From: Icerya purchasi
Lineage: Eukaryota; Arthropoda; Insecta; Hemiptera; Monophlebidae
DNA length: 64,000 nucleotides
Assembly (NCBI GenBank): GCA_039619475.1
Contig: CM077116.1
Location: forward strand, 249,621,440-249,685,439
Reading direction: 5' to 3'
The position numbers were made by a program, and so were the translations under genes. Under the pieces are notes generated by a model that ran no database searches, had not been told where the DNA came from, and worked only from the letters and a program-made list of their open reading frames with translations. Each line of letters begins with the position of its first letter. Within the stretch, counting starts at the first letter, position 1. Shown here in pieces: positions 1-10,246 of the stretch.

Positions 1-1
1 A

Positions 2-1914
2 CTTAAGCCAAATAGTCCAGAACGTCCATTAAGAATTATAATATTTTCCGGTATGATAATCCAAACGGTGAGAGAGCGAGTGGTGGTGTGGCGACGCTAG
101 TACACACGTCACTACCAGCGCAACAGATACCAATTACAACTACTTTTCAAGCTGTAACTATACGAGTCATCATCCCTTCTCTTTCCTCGTCAGAAGTAAA
201 AATTTGTAATTGCTACCTACCTCCTGGAAGCGAGGTAACCCACAGCCAAATGGATTCCCTCATCAGTGCGCTCGGAAGTGATGCAATGCTCCTCGGAGAC
301 TTTAATGCTCACTCGCCATTATGGGGCTCGTTGTCCTCAAATCAGCATGGACGAGTATTATCCGATATTGTGATTAATAGCGACCTGGTGTTACTCACTA
401 CAACTTCACCCACCCATTTTAATTTTACGCATCACACTTTCTCAACGATAGATCTAGCCCTGTGCTCAAGCATGCTGGCCCCTAAATTTTCCCTACGGGT
501 GATGGATGACTTATGCTCGAGCGACCACTTTCCTATAATAATAGAGATTAAAAGTACAGTGACACCCAACCAGCTTGATGGATTAATGCCGCGTTTCATT
601 TTTCAAAGAGCAGATTGGGAAGCATATTCGAAGAGAGTGATGACTCTTCCTCAACCAACAGAGTCAATAGAAATCAATATAAATGTCGTAAAAAATGTGA
701 TTTCGGAGGCAGCCAACGCAACAATTCCAAAAGTATCACAAAGGAAGCGGAGCAGACCAGTTCCGTGGTGGTGCGATGACATTAAAAAAGCGATAACAGA
801 GCGAAAACGAGCTCTCAGGAAATATAAGTCAACTGGAAAGGTTGAGGACCTAATCACATTTAAGAAGTGTAGAGCAGCTGCCCGGGACCTCATCCGCAGC
901 AAAAAACAGGAGTCGTGGAATTCTTTTGCAGCATCAATTCCTCAAACAGTTAATGCTCACGTAATGTGGGAAAAAATCAGAACTATTAGTAACAGCAATA
1001 GTACCCGTACGCACCCAACATTAAAAGTCAATGGAGTTCACATAACAGAGACTAGAGATGTTGCAGAAGCATTTGCACATTATTTTTCCACAGAATTCTC
1101 GGCACTGAAGTATTCCAGCAATTTCCAACAGCAAAAAACACTTTATGAGCAACAGTCCATTAATTTCGATTCCAATGCTGACGATCCTTATAACTGCCCC
1201 TTTTCTATGGCTGAACTAGAGTTCCAACTTAAGTATCAAACCAGGAACAGTGCACCCGGTGAAGATTCGATACACCCCTACATGTTGAAATATCTCCCGA
1301 GCCGTGTTAAGGAATTCCTACTGAATGTATATAATCAGGTATGGTCAGTTGGGGCTATTCCGGATGCATGGAAAGTTGCGACCGTCATTCCTATCTCAAA
1401 GGTGAATAAAAATCCTTTCCAAGTTGAAAGTTATCGACCAATATCATTGCTGTCTGTCCTGTCTAAAACGATGGAAAAGATGGTGAACAGGCGACTTCTG
1501 CATTTTCTTGAAGCAAACGCTGTCCTATCACCAATTCAAGCTGGAGGCCGAAAATCAAAGTCAACCATTAATCATTTATTGAGCCTTCAAAGACAAATTG
1601 TATCTGCCTTTCATCGTCGACACCACCTTTATGCAGTATTCTTCGATATGGAGAAGGCATTCGACCGCGTATCGAGGCAACACTTGCTTCGGAAATTAAA
1701 AGCGGTCGGGGTGGGCGGTAAGCTGGGGCGATACATTCACAACTGTCTGAGCGATAGATGGATTCAAATCCGAATTGGCTCCTCGATATCGAGAAAAGTT
1801 CCAATAGAGAACGGGGTACCTCAAGGTTCCGCCTTAAGTGCTACCCTGTTTATCCTCTATATAAACGATATTGTTGACTGCATCAGGCCTCCAGTAAGTG
1901 CTCGCCTATACTAA
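2..1914 (+). pseudogene. LINE endonuclease and reverse transcriptase N-terminal part (broken)
   Basis: This part would nick target DNA and copy the element RNA. The first 35 or so bases read LKPNSPERPLRI in frame 2. The frame then shifts, and the next bases read YNIFRYDNPNGERASGG in frame 1, so there is an indel near 35-40. Numbering residues from the GTG codon at 88, the endonuclease motif GDFNAHSPLWG is at residues 70-80 and SDHFPI at 145-150. The reverse transcriptase domain begins around residue 390 (NSAPGEDSIHPYML). It shows SYRPISLL, QAGGRKSKST (the family usually has F at the fourth position), motif A FFDMEKAFDRV (about 1638-1670) and motif B GVPQGSALSATLF (about 1813-1850). The frame stops right after ARLY at 1909-1911, where the catalytic ADD triplet should follow. 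The apparent GTG start at 88 is only a point inside the coding frame. Confidence 0.93.
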
Positions 1915-1916
1915 AC

Positions 1917-3431
1917 ATATCCGTGGCATCTAACATCCCTTCCTTGGCCCAGCTTATCCTTCAAAATACAATTAATAGATTGCAGCAATGGTCAGGAAAG
2001 AATGGGCTGGATTTCTTCTCTCAGAAGTCTCAATACGTTGTGTTCCATAGAGGTCGTCCTGTTCAGAATCCGCCATCACTACAAGTGAACAATAGTCCAA
2101 TTCCTTATAAAACAACAGCAACTCTCCTAGGCATCTTGATGGACGCCAACCTGACGTGGAAGCCCTTTATATCTGATTTAAAAACTAAATCCCTTCAGTC
2201 TTTAAGGGTAATCAAGTTCTTGTCAAATCCCAAATTTAATGTTCAGCCAAAGTTTCTCTTAAATATTTATAAAGCACTGGTCCTCAGCAAAATCAATAAT
2301 GGGAGTCAGGTGTACTCGTCAGCGAGTGGTTCCCTGTTAAAAACACTGGACCCAATCCATAACGCCGCTATTCGCATGATACTTGGCGCCCATCGTACAT
2401 CTCCAGCTAAAAGCCTATGTTCGTTAGCTGGTATACCACCGTTGTCTTACAACAGAAAGTTCTTCACTTATCGCGATATGCTTTCATGGGCTGCGGAGAA
2501 TCATTGCGACGTAACTGCGGAGCCTGATTTTCCCAAAGATAACCTACCTGAAGTCAATGCAATCTTGTTTCAAAATAACATAAAGCCCAACTTAACACCC
2601 AGAACGGACTTTTCAAAATTACCCCCACCCTGGGCTTCTTTTCAGGTAGAAGCTATCACAACTCTCACTGATAATAATCACCCACCGGCGCTGCGAGGGC
2701 ACAGGGCACTAAATATTATTAATAAATATACCACGTTCTCGAAAGCATACACTGATGGATCCAAAGCTAATGAGTCCAAGGCTGCCCCAGCGGCATGCGC
2801 TTTCGAAATAGACGGAATCGCAGAGGGCATGCGGTTGAACAACGTTGTATCCATTGCGGAAGCCGAAATGTATGCTGTGTTGTTTTGTCTTCAGGCATAC
2901 TTAGAACTGAGATCCCAACCGCTCGGAATCTTACTGGTAACTGATTCCTTGCAGTCCATACGTGCTTTGCAGTCAGATCACCCGGAATCACCAATGGTCC
3001 TAGAAGTCCTGGCTATCTTATACCAGCTGAGCCGAAGGGGATGCCGAGTTGTTTTTTTATGGGTCCCCAGTCATGCCGGTGTTCCGGGGAATGAGCGGGT
3101 TGACCTGGTCGCTCGGTCATTCATGATGTGCCCAATGCCGTTATTTTCTTTTGGTCCATTATCTCTGAGAGGTTTCCTGTCAGATACGGTCTTTGCACAG
3201 TGGAGTCATGACTGGATGTCTCAGTCGACCTTCCTGAGGGAACTGAAGCCTACGACGGAGCCATGGTGGCCTCCAGTCGGAACAGAACGCAAAGTGTTTT
3301 CGGCAATCAATCGCCTGAGAACGGGACTACGTCCTTTTCCCACGACTATATCCTCAAACAAGCTCCAAAGCCAAGTACCTGCCCACTTTATTCTACCGAT
3401 GAATACGCGTCAGTTTCGCATATCTTGCTGA
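1917..3431 (+). pseudogene. LINE reverse transcriptase thumb and RNase H domain (frame-shifted continuation)
   Basis: This continues the same protein in another frame, beginning ISVASNIPSLAQ at 1917 immediately after the catalytic-site lesion. The early part has the thumb motif LLGILMDANLTWKPFI (numbering from GTG 1923, about residues 68-83). The RNase H domain follows, with its acidic residues all present: D278 in YTDGSK, E315 in IAEAEMYA, D341 in VTDSLQS, and PSHAGVPGNERVD with H384 and D394. In these elements RNase H degrades the RNA strand during cDNA synthesis. The frame then runs on after a shift near 3335-3345 and ends in unrelated residues at 3431. The RNase H appears better preserved than the polymerase core. 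Confidence 0.92.
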
Positions 3432-3562
3432 AATGCACACGTCTAAATGGGTTACGGCGAGGCCAGATCACATCGATTGAAGACATCCTCTCAAATACCC
3501 CTACTGCTTTGAACAATCTTATGACTTTCGTTCAAGCTAGCGAGCTAAGGAGTATGTTTTAA
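3335..3562 (+). pseudogene. LINE C-terminal zinc-knuckle region (third frame)
   Basis: In the +2 frame the LINE C-terminus resumes as HDYILKQAPKPSTCPLYS, then EYASVSHILLKCTRLNG. This is the CxxC...H...C knuckle that ends RNase H-bearing insect LINEs. The second cysteine is replaced by tyrosine (TAT codon), consistent with a single G-to-A change, so the knuckle could not bind zinc normally. The stop codon is at 3560-3562, followed by about 70 bases of 3' UTR and the A-tail. Confidence 0.85.
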
Positions 3563-3627
3563 ACGTGGGTCCACTCACTGCGATAACCGAGGTAGTTACA
3601 TGCAGCGAGTAGTTTAGTACCCTTTCT

Positions 3628-3665
<38 letters not shown>

Positions 3666-3689
3666 AACGAATGTAACTCGTTGTTTTGT

Positions 3690-3790
3690 ACTCTTTTTGG
3701 GGGGGGGGGACGGATCAACTCCGAACGCTAACCTTGCGAAGTGGAATTTTTCTCGGGATTCGAATTAGGTCCTATAGCTGGCTGTTGTTC
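3690..3790 (-). repeat. Possible copy of the dispersed T-headed repeat (copy 1, weakest)
   Basis: After a T-rich and G10 tract the sequence reads GGACGGATCAACTCC, then GCGAAGTGGAATTTTTCTCG and GGGATTCGAA. It aligns loosely with the shared block at 5885, 12890, 43118 and 59660. The GGGATTCGAA looks like a tRNA B-box read on the plus strand, which would make this a minus-strand SINE. It lies right behind the LINE A-tail. Confidence 0.4.
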
Positions 3791-5884
3791 TGTAATAGTA
3801 AGTATCCCATTTGTCTTTTTTTAATTTTGTTTTTGTTTCTTTAACTTTTTAATTTGTAAAATAGTCAATAAAAACGCTTTGAGTGACAGAATGAAGTCCT
3901 GTCTTTTGACTATATCCGATAAGAAGAAGTACTTCAGTTTCCGATATTATTCTTCCATAATTTAGGTTAAATTGGGATTTCTTTTTGCATATTTTTGTTT
4001 TCGGCATTTTATTAATAGCAAAAAAATTTTAGTTCCTTTTTTTATACTTTAGAGTTCGTCCGATATGCAACAATATGTTTTTCATTAGCACGCATAGTCA
4101 CAAACGTTTTAAGCCGCGGAAACGTATCATCCGGCTTACACTAAAGTACGTGCAGAATTTTGTAATTTTAACATCGTTATTCATTTCACACGGTATCTTT
4201 TCCAAACTCATTCGCTCCTCGTTATTTTGCCTCGTTCATTTTTTCTTTTTTTTAATTTCGTCTTTTTTTCGTTTGCATGGTTAACGCTGTTTTTATTTCA
4301 GTTCGTACATTCATCGTTGTTATAGTTTGTGAACGAATTTGGAGACTGCGTAAATTGAACGAACTTTATGAGAAAAATTAATTGCCGCGGATTCGTTTTG
4401 TTTTTTTTTGTTGTGGTATTTATATCAGGGCGAGTTAGGCAAAATGTGCGTACTGCAGCGGATTAGTACAGATTTTAACACACTTTATTTTGCACGAAAA
4501 AGTGTATAGTGCAGCATTATTCGATCTGATTTCATATACCGCGTGAAATATACTCAGAATGTTCGTTAATTAAATGTCGATAGTTTACAAGTTCGCTAAA
4601 TCGCTGTTAATGGATAGAGAACATCCGTTGAAAATGAACTTGTACGAATGAGGGGGCAGAAAAGGTAAACACGACGGAAGCTGGTTTCTAAATTACATTT
4701 CCGATTATTCAACTGGAGGATTTTCTGATGATGGTCACGGAAAAAACTCGCAACAAACAAATAACTTCCGAAAATATAATTTACGCCATCACAGCGTGTT
4801 ACTCCATGATTGTTATTGGTCGCGCGCGCCAGATAAATTACATTCGGAAGGAGACCGAGGATGTAAAATAAAATTTACAATGAAAGAAATTTTAAGACGG
4901 AAATCTCGTGCTCCTGTCGAAGGAACTGCCAGTGGAAAATGGATTCTACATTTAACCTTCTTATCTCCTCCCTCCTCCTCAGCATCGCTCTTTGAAGGTC
5001 GTCAATGAGATGAATTTCGCTGGTCTCCGAAAAGGTTGCCCTGCGCAGTGCAAATAATGAATTCGAGCTTTTTGAAAAGAAATTGGTATTATAACACCGG
5101 CAGAACTAAATATACCTGAAACTGAGAATAAAGTAGAAAGAAAGAAAAATAATTTAAAAAGACAAAATACGTTTTTTTCAGCTGGTTCTTTTCTGTTTCG
5201 TTAAGCTTTTACGAGGGGTCTTTTCCATCACCCGAGCGCAACTTCTTCTACGGAGGATTAAATATGCCACTGGAGACCGCAGTTACTTCATGGTCGGAAG
5301 ACAAAAAAGGCAAAAAAAAAAAAAAAAGACAGGAAATCCATACAAACGGGTATATTAAATTGAAAGATATACTTAAAAACCAACTAGGAAAATGAAGAAT
5401 TTTTTTACGATAATTAGAAACTGGTAAAGATATACAACTATCGAAATACGAGTTCGACGAATACTTTAGCATTGCAGGAGAGAAAATCAATGGTGAAAGA
5501 TTCAGAGGTGATTCTCAAAACTGATGGTGGTTCTAGCGACATGGTTTAAGCCAGTTCACTCATGCGAATGCTCCACTCTCTCATGATCGAAGAAAGCATT
5601 TGGTAATCTTTCAAAATTGTCGATGAATAAGAATAATGAAAATATTATAAATTTTCTCGTAGAAAACCTAGTATGTATTGTTGTGAATAGAATTCAAAGG
5701 TCATTTCGGTTTTTTCGAAACAATTCGTTTTACATCGATTACTTTTATTTTCTTTCCTTCGATCGTCACCTTTCTTTCGTATTCGATACACTTATTCAAG
5801 TTCTGTCGGCGCGGAAAAACTCGTTTTAATCGTAACATTTACCGCCTATTCAGGATGACTGTTTTGGAGCATCCCTTGGTTTTC
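3791..5884. other. AT-rich DNA without a recognised gene
   Basis: An AATAAA at about 3867-3872 is the only notable short signal. The open frames here (for example 4075-4284 and 4796-5008) are short, low-complexity and resemble no family I know. I see no repeats with clear ends. Confidence 0.6.
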
Positions 5885-6015
5885 TTTGTTTCCTTTTTTG
5901 GGAGGGTGCGTCATCTATGGTCATTAACCCAGTGAAGTGCAATATTTTTAAAAGTTTCAATGTGCAGCAGCAGAATTCATACCCGGTGTTCTACCAGAAC
6001 GAAACACCGTTGCCT
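5885..6015 (-). repeat. Dispersed T-headed repeat, likely SINE (copy 2)
   Basis: A T-rich stretch is followed by GGTCATTAACCCAGTGAAG, then TTTCAATGTGCAGCAGCAG and GAATTCATACCCGG. The block matches 12890-13035 closely through TTTCAATGTGCRGCAG. Read on the minus strand, GGGTATGAATTC sits where a tRNA B-box would, and the T-run would be the 3' poly(A). Confidence 0.55.
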
Positions 6016-6447
6016 AATTGAAACCATTCGATTACTTTAAATATTACCGAAGAGATGTGTATATATTAAAAACTTTAAAAAACACTGAATATTTAAATTT
6101 TACAGAAAATTACTGAATGCAGAAATTTAAAAATTGTAATCATCCAATAGGAAATCCATTATTTAATATAAAAAATATATAAATTTATTCTACGTTTATT
6201 TTCATTTTCATTCTAATTTTAAACTACCGACCTGTATTAATTTACTCTTATCAATATTCTTTATTTATTTATACTCATTAGACACTGCGATTATGAACGA
6301 AACAGTTCGAAACTAGTCAGTATTTTTACATTATTTTTAAGTTATCATGATAATATATCGAGTGTTCGTGCCTACATAATTAATTTAATAAATATATCAT
6401 ATTTATGTCAAAAGGCTTATGACTAACCATCTACGCCACTGTGGTTG

Positions 6448-6450
<3 letters not shown>

Positions 6451-6501
<51 letters not shown>

Positions 6502-6556
6502 TATTATTATTATTATTATTACTATTATTATTATTACTACTATTATTATTATTATT
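6451..6556. repeat. (TTA)n microsatellite
   Basis: About 106 bases of TTA/ATT trinucleotide repeat, interrupted by a few ACTATT variants. Confidence 0.95.
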
Positions 6557-6599
6557 GTGTTTTACCTAAAGTGACAATGTTCATAATGATCCACAGAAA

Positions 6600-7260
6600 T
6601 TGACGGATTCGAATAATAAACGCTACCCAGTGCCCTGAAATGCCCTTTGGATTTCAGACGCGCTTCTGTCTGTCAAAGCTATTTAGGTCCCAGGCAGTTG
6701 CAATTAGCTGCTAAAGTAAAAGATTGGCGTTCGATGTATACGTCACACTCTTGTGAGCTCCTGGCCACGTTGTGGTTCAAGAGGCAACGAGCGGGTTGAT
6801 TTAGCTGCTAGGAAAACTCTATATAGCCCGATGCCGTTCAATATTGCACTCTACCTCGGTCTTCTAAATGATGCACTTTTCCGAAGAATGGATTATATTA
6901 TAGTCGGATCAAACGACCCAGCTTAGGTCCATAAAGTCAAGCACCGACTCGTGGTGTTCGTCGCTCTCTATCAATTCTATCGAGGTTGCGGTTGGAACAC
7001 ATCGCATTGTCTCTCGACTACGTCTTTGAGGGAGCTAGTCCATCTTCTTGTCTTCTATGTGGGCCTACAGACTTAGAGCATGGTTCCATCATACTCCCAA
7101 TGCTTCAATCCATACTCTACTATCTGTTGTCAAAACATCCGAACTATGTTAGGGCGGTTTTGAATTTTGCGGCATCCACAAGACTGTATCGTCCAGTATA
7201 GCTTCCACTGAGTCTAAGTGCCATAATAGCTCCCCGGTAGAGGTACACCGATTTATACTA
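6600..7260 (+). pseudogene. RNase H LINE 3' remnant
   Basis: The frame at 6783 onward reads GNERVDLAARKTLYSPMP, the end of a LINE RNase H domain. Just before it a frame-shifted PGHV stands for the PSHxG motif. At 6986-7201 the product contains SSCLLCGPTDLEHG, a CxxC...H knuckle like the one ending the first LINE. An LTDG-like start of RNase H may lie near 6600, but it carries stops. The fragment is 5'-truncated and has several frame changes. Similarity to the GNERVDLVAR segment of the element at 1-3663 places it in the same broad group, though it is not the same family copy. Confidence 0.75.
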
Positions 7261-8735
7261 ATAAAAAGAAAATAATAACAAGAATAAAAGCCGAGAAGAC
7301 CTTCGTGGGCTAACCGCGCATTCAACAGAATTATGGAACCAGCTTAATTACAAGTACAAACATAATTGTTGGAATTTACCGATTATATATCAAATGCTGA
7401 AGACGTTTACGATAAAATTATCGGACTGAACGCGACGGCGTATCGATAACGATCGAATAATTAGGTGTCGCGAGATGATATCGTCTTTCGATGGACTGCT
7501 ATGTCATCTGAAATATTATTATAACCAACACATTATCGAACGTTGTACTGCAAACAGACAAGCTTACTGGCATGACACAACGATATTAAACGCTGTGGTA
7601 GGGCTGCTTCGTGCTTTCTAGCGATAAACAGACCTGCTCGCTCATATTATATCGTCACTGTCGTTATATAATAATAAATAATGAAAAAAGTAGTAATAAA
7701 AATAATAATGATAATAGTACTAAAACGCGTTTTATCTATAGCACGGCGGCGAATTGTATGCGCAATTACGGTTTCGTTGCGGTTTTTTTGCCCGGTTAAA
7801 TATATGGCCGTAGTAATAATAGTAATAATAGTAATGATAATAATATATAAAGCAATTTTTTAGTATGCTTCAGTTGCCGACGGTAAACTAGGGCGAAAAA
7901 CACCACCTAAAACTGTGGTCGTCTTAAATTATACAGCTTTTCTTGGCCGCCTTATCATTATTCATGGCTGACCTCTTTTTTTTTTTGTCGAATTTCTATT
8001 TTATTAAAATGGCAATTTGTTATACACATCCAACAATTCTTCCCGTATGCGTAATTTTTTTAATTCAAATTCCAGCACCGTTAGCGGCCCCTGCACGTGG
8101 TTTTCCATCGCTACGAAAATTTGCCCAGTAATTTCCATTTTAAATTGCATCTGACTCGAGATTCGTCTGCCCTCCGAACACCGTTTCACCGGTATTCTCT
8201 TTCCTCATAACTCGCAAAAGCACACATATATCCACATATATATCCACATATATATCCATATATATCCATATATATATATATATATATATAAAGATATATA
8301 TGTAAGTCTGTTTTCTCCCATCCTTCTTTGTCATCCTCACAATAGGCACATTAGCCAACGGGCACGATAATTACTGTAGAGTCAGCCGGTGAACCAGCTT
8401 ATAAAATCGAGCATATATCATAATCTTTCACGCGTGCATAAATTTCGTCTTATTAATTTTCGAACGTTAATTAAGCGAATTTAAGAAAAGTTCGACGACC
8501 GGCGTCGGTAATACGGTCGAGCAATTTTTAAAGAATTTTATCTACCAGCGACCGTTCGAATAAGCGCCGTCGAAAAATAAGTATGTTTTTCTTTGACGTA
8601 ACTGCGAAATTCCTTATTTGCGAAAAGGCATTTTCAACATTTTACTGGATTCCAATTCCGAAACAAAGCCACGGGGCGTCAGTCTTCCATATTTTGTTAT
8701 TTCCAAACACTATATACTTGTACCGAAAGCGATGC
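7261..8735. other. AT-rich DNA without a recognised gene
   Basis: Contains AT-rich simple sequence, including TAATAATAGTAATAATAG-type stretches around 7665-7850 and an (ATATATCC)n tract at 8226-8290. The short open frames are by-products of these repeats. Confidence 0.6.
8226..8290. repeat. (TA)n / (ATATATCC)n microsatellite
   Basis: Repeated ATATATCC units merge into pure TA repeats. It creates the artefactual minus-strand frame rich in Ile and Tyr. Confidence 0.9.
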
Positions 8736-8781
8736 TTAACACTAGAAGGACCGGACCTTTTTACTACCTATAAGGACGGAA

Positions 8782-8798
8782 TGAGTCAAAATGACTCA
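8782..8798. promoter_or_regulatory. Palindrome with two AP-1-like sites in the piggyBac left end
   Basis: TGAGTCA-AAA-TGACTCA is a perfect 17-bp palindrome formed by two inverted TGASTCA sites. Similar copies lie at 10018-10034 and 10210-10226, each with one altered end. They may be transposase-binding subterminal repeats. Binding by host bZIP factors is only inference from the motif. Confidence 0.5.
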
Positions 8799-9064
8799 TA
8801 CGGTATTTATGTTCAGTTACTGCTGTAACTTAAATCAGAAATTATGAAATGACAGGAAAAATCATTAATTTTTATTGAAATTGTGTGTTTATTTATATAA
8901 ATATTTATTAAGCTAATATTTACAAATGATATATATATATACATATTTATATTATAACAAAATATTGGATAATTAATGCTTTATTGGATATTTTAAAAAC
9001 TGAAAATTCCAAAAAAAAAAAAAAAACAATCTTTTGCACCTTATTGCAACTGATACTAACTGGC

Positions 9065-9978
9065 TTATTTGTTTCCTTTCATCTTCCCACGATACGGGAA
9101 ACAATTTAAACAATATTTACTTTTTGTATCTACTAACATCCAATACTTTATGTCAAATTTATCAGGCTTATTTGCCATATATTGTAAAAATTTACTTCTA
9201 CACGTAGTAGGATATAGCTGCTCATCGCACGTCACATTTTCATTCGAATGATGACATTTCTGTGGGTTAGCCATAAATATGTTTCCTATCTCAGATGCAT
9301 GGATAAATTTCTGCTCTTCTTTGACTGAATATTAAAACGGCAATATTTCATTATCTGCAGCATGAGATCACGTGACATAGACTGCTGAAAAATGTTAGCG
9401 CTCTATTTATTCAACCAGAAACTTTTTAGTGGCGTATCACGAAGACCGAGAACACCTCTAGCGTACATTAGTGCAACAAAATCCAACATTTCTTCTCTAC
9501 TTATAACCAAACCTGGATTTTCTGCCTGTGCTTTTTTGTTTGGACACGTTACAACGACATTCAAAAATTCATTTGTTATTATTAGCAAATTAAACGAACT
9601 AAATGCATAACCTTCAAGAATGTTACGTAAGGCATACGGGGTGGGCCCAGGAGCAGTTTGTAATATATTATTACATGTAGAACATCTACCTGGTACGTTC
9701 GACAGGTTTATAACTTTCTACTTATTTCCATTTTTCGTACATTCTTAAGTTTCTTGTTCGTTATCACCTTCATAAACAATACTTTCAGAAGAATTTTCTT
9801 TTGAATTCGATGACGATGCTGTAGCATGATCTCCGTTATCACGTGTATTATTCACGCTGTGACGTAGCTGGCAATCACTTCGAAAATCGTTATCACTTCC
9901 AGATGATTCGGAATTTATACTTTGTAATTCGCGCAATATTTTCTCCTCGATACTAAGTTCAGCCATTAGAACCCGCAA
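9065..9978 (-). pseudogene. piggyBac transposase fragment, C-terminal half missing
   Basis: Three minus-strand pieces follow each other. The acidic, Ser-rich N-terminus (9978-9745) contains SESSGSDNDF, typical of piggyBac. The second piece (9588-9403) reads TNEFLNVVV, then SREEMLDFVALMYARGVL. Out of frame at about 9400-9330 comes QQSMSRDLMLQIMKYCRFN, the family's MSR...LRF block. The third (9274-9065) reads NVTCDEQLYPTTCRSKF, then MANKPDKFDIKYWMLVDTKS, which holds the first catalytic aspartate (D17 of that piece) of the DDD triad. The reading stops soon after, and no sequence for the second and third catalytic aspartates or the Cys-rich tail is present before the element end at 8740. It cannot encode an active enzyme, but its ends might still be mobilised in trans. 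Confidence 0.9.
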
Positions 9979-10246
9979 ATAACGTGTACACAGCGCATAA
10001 TGCAGTAAGCGAACAAATGAGTCATTTTGACTCGTATCCGTCCTTGTAGGTAGTTAATTTTTAATGTCCACCTTGTTGACATACCACACATTTTTTCACC
10101 AAATAAACGAATGGTCCTCACAGAAGAGCTGATTTTAGGAAAAGTCAGCGAAAATCACTTCATCATGCCGTGTAGAACAAAAGTTATAAACAAAAATATA
10201 TAAACGCCGCGAGTCATTTTGACTCATGCCGTCCTTCTAGTGTTAA

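Larger units (their letters stand above)
1..3663 (+). mobile_element. Non-LTR retrotransposon (LINE), I/Jockey group with RNase H, degraded; 5' end outside the window
   Basis: The order is APE-type endonuclease, reverse transcriptase, RNase H, C-terminal zinc knuckle, a short 3' UTR and an uninterrupted run of about 29 A at 3635-3663. That is the plan of I-type and related insect LINEs. The element runs off the left edge, so the N-terminal ORF1 and the start of the endonuclease are missing. At least three lesions break the protein: a frame change near 35-40, loss of the reverse transcriptase catalytic aspartates at 1912-1916, and a frame change near 3335-3345. The intact A-tail suggests a fairly young insertion, while the lesions show it is dead. 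RNase H argues for the I/LOA/R1-like part of the LINE tree, but the exact clade is not settled. No target-site duplication can be checked because the 5' end is absent. Confidence 0.95.
8736..10246 (-). mobile_element. piggyBac-like DNA transposon, about 1.5 kb, with TTAA duplications
   Basis: TTAA occurs at both ends (8736-8739 and 10243-10246). The termini inside them are inverted: CACTAGAAGGAC on the left, and the same read inward from 10242 on the right. Subterminal copies of AAGGACGG...GAGTCAAAATGACTC occur on the left (8772-8797) and twice on the right (10019-10033 and 10211-10225, inverted). A broken transposase is coded on the minus strand. TTAA target duplication plus a DDE_Tnp_1_7 protein defines piggyBac. 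Full elements are usually about 2.3-2.6 kb, so this copy is internally deleted. Confidence 0.93.
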
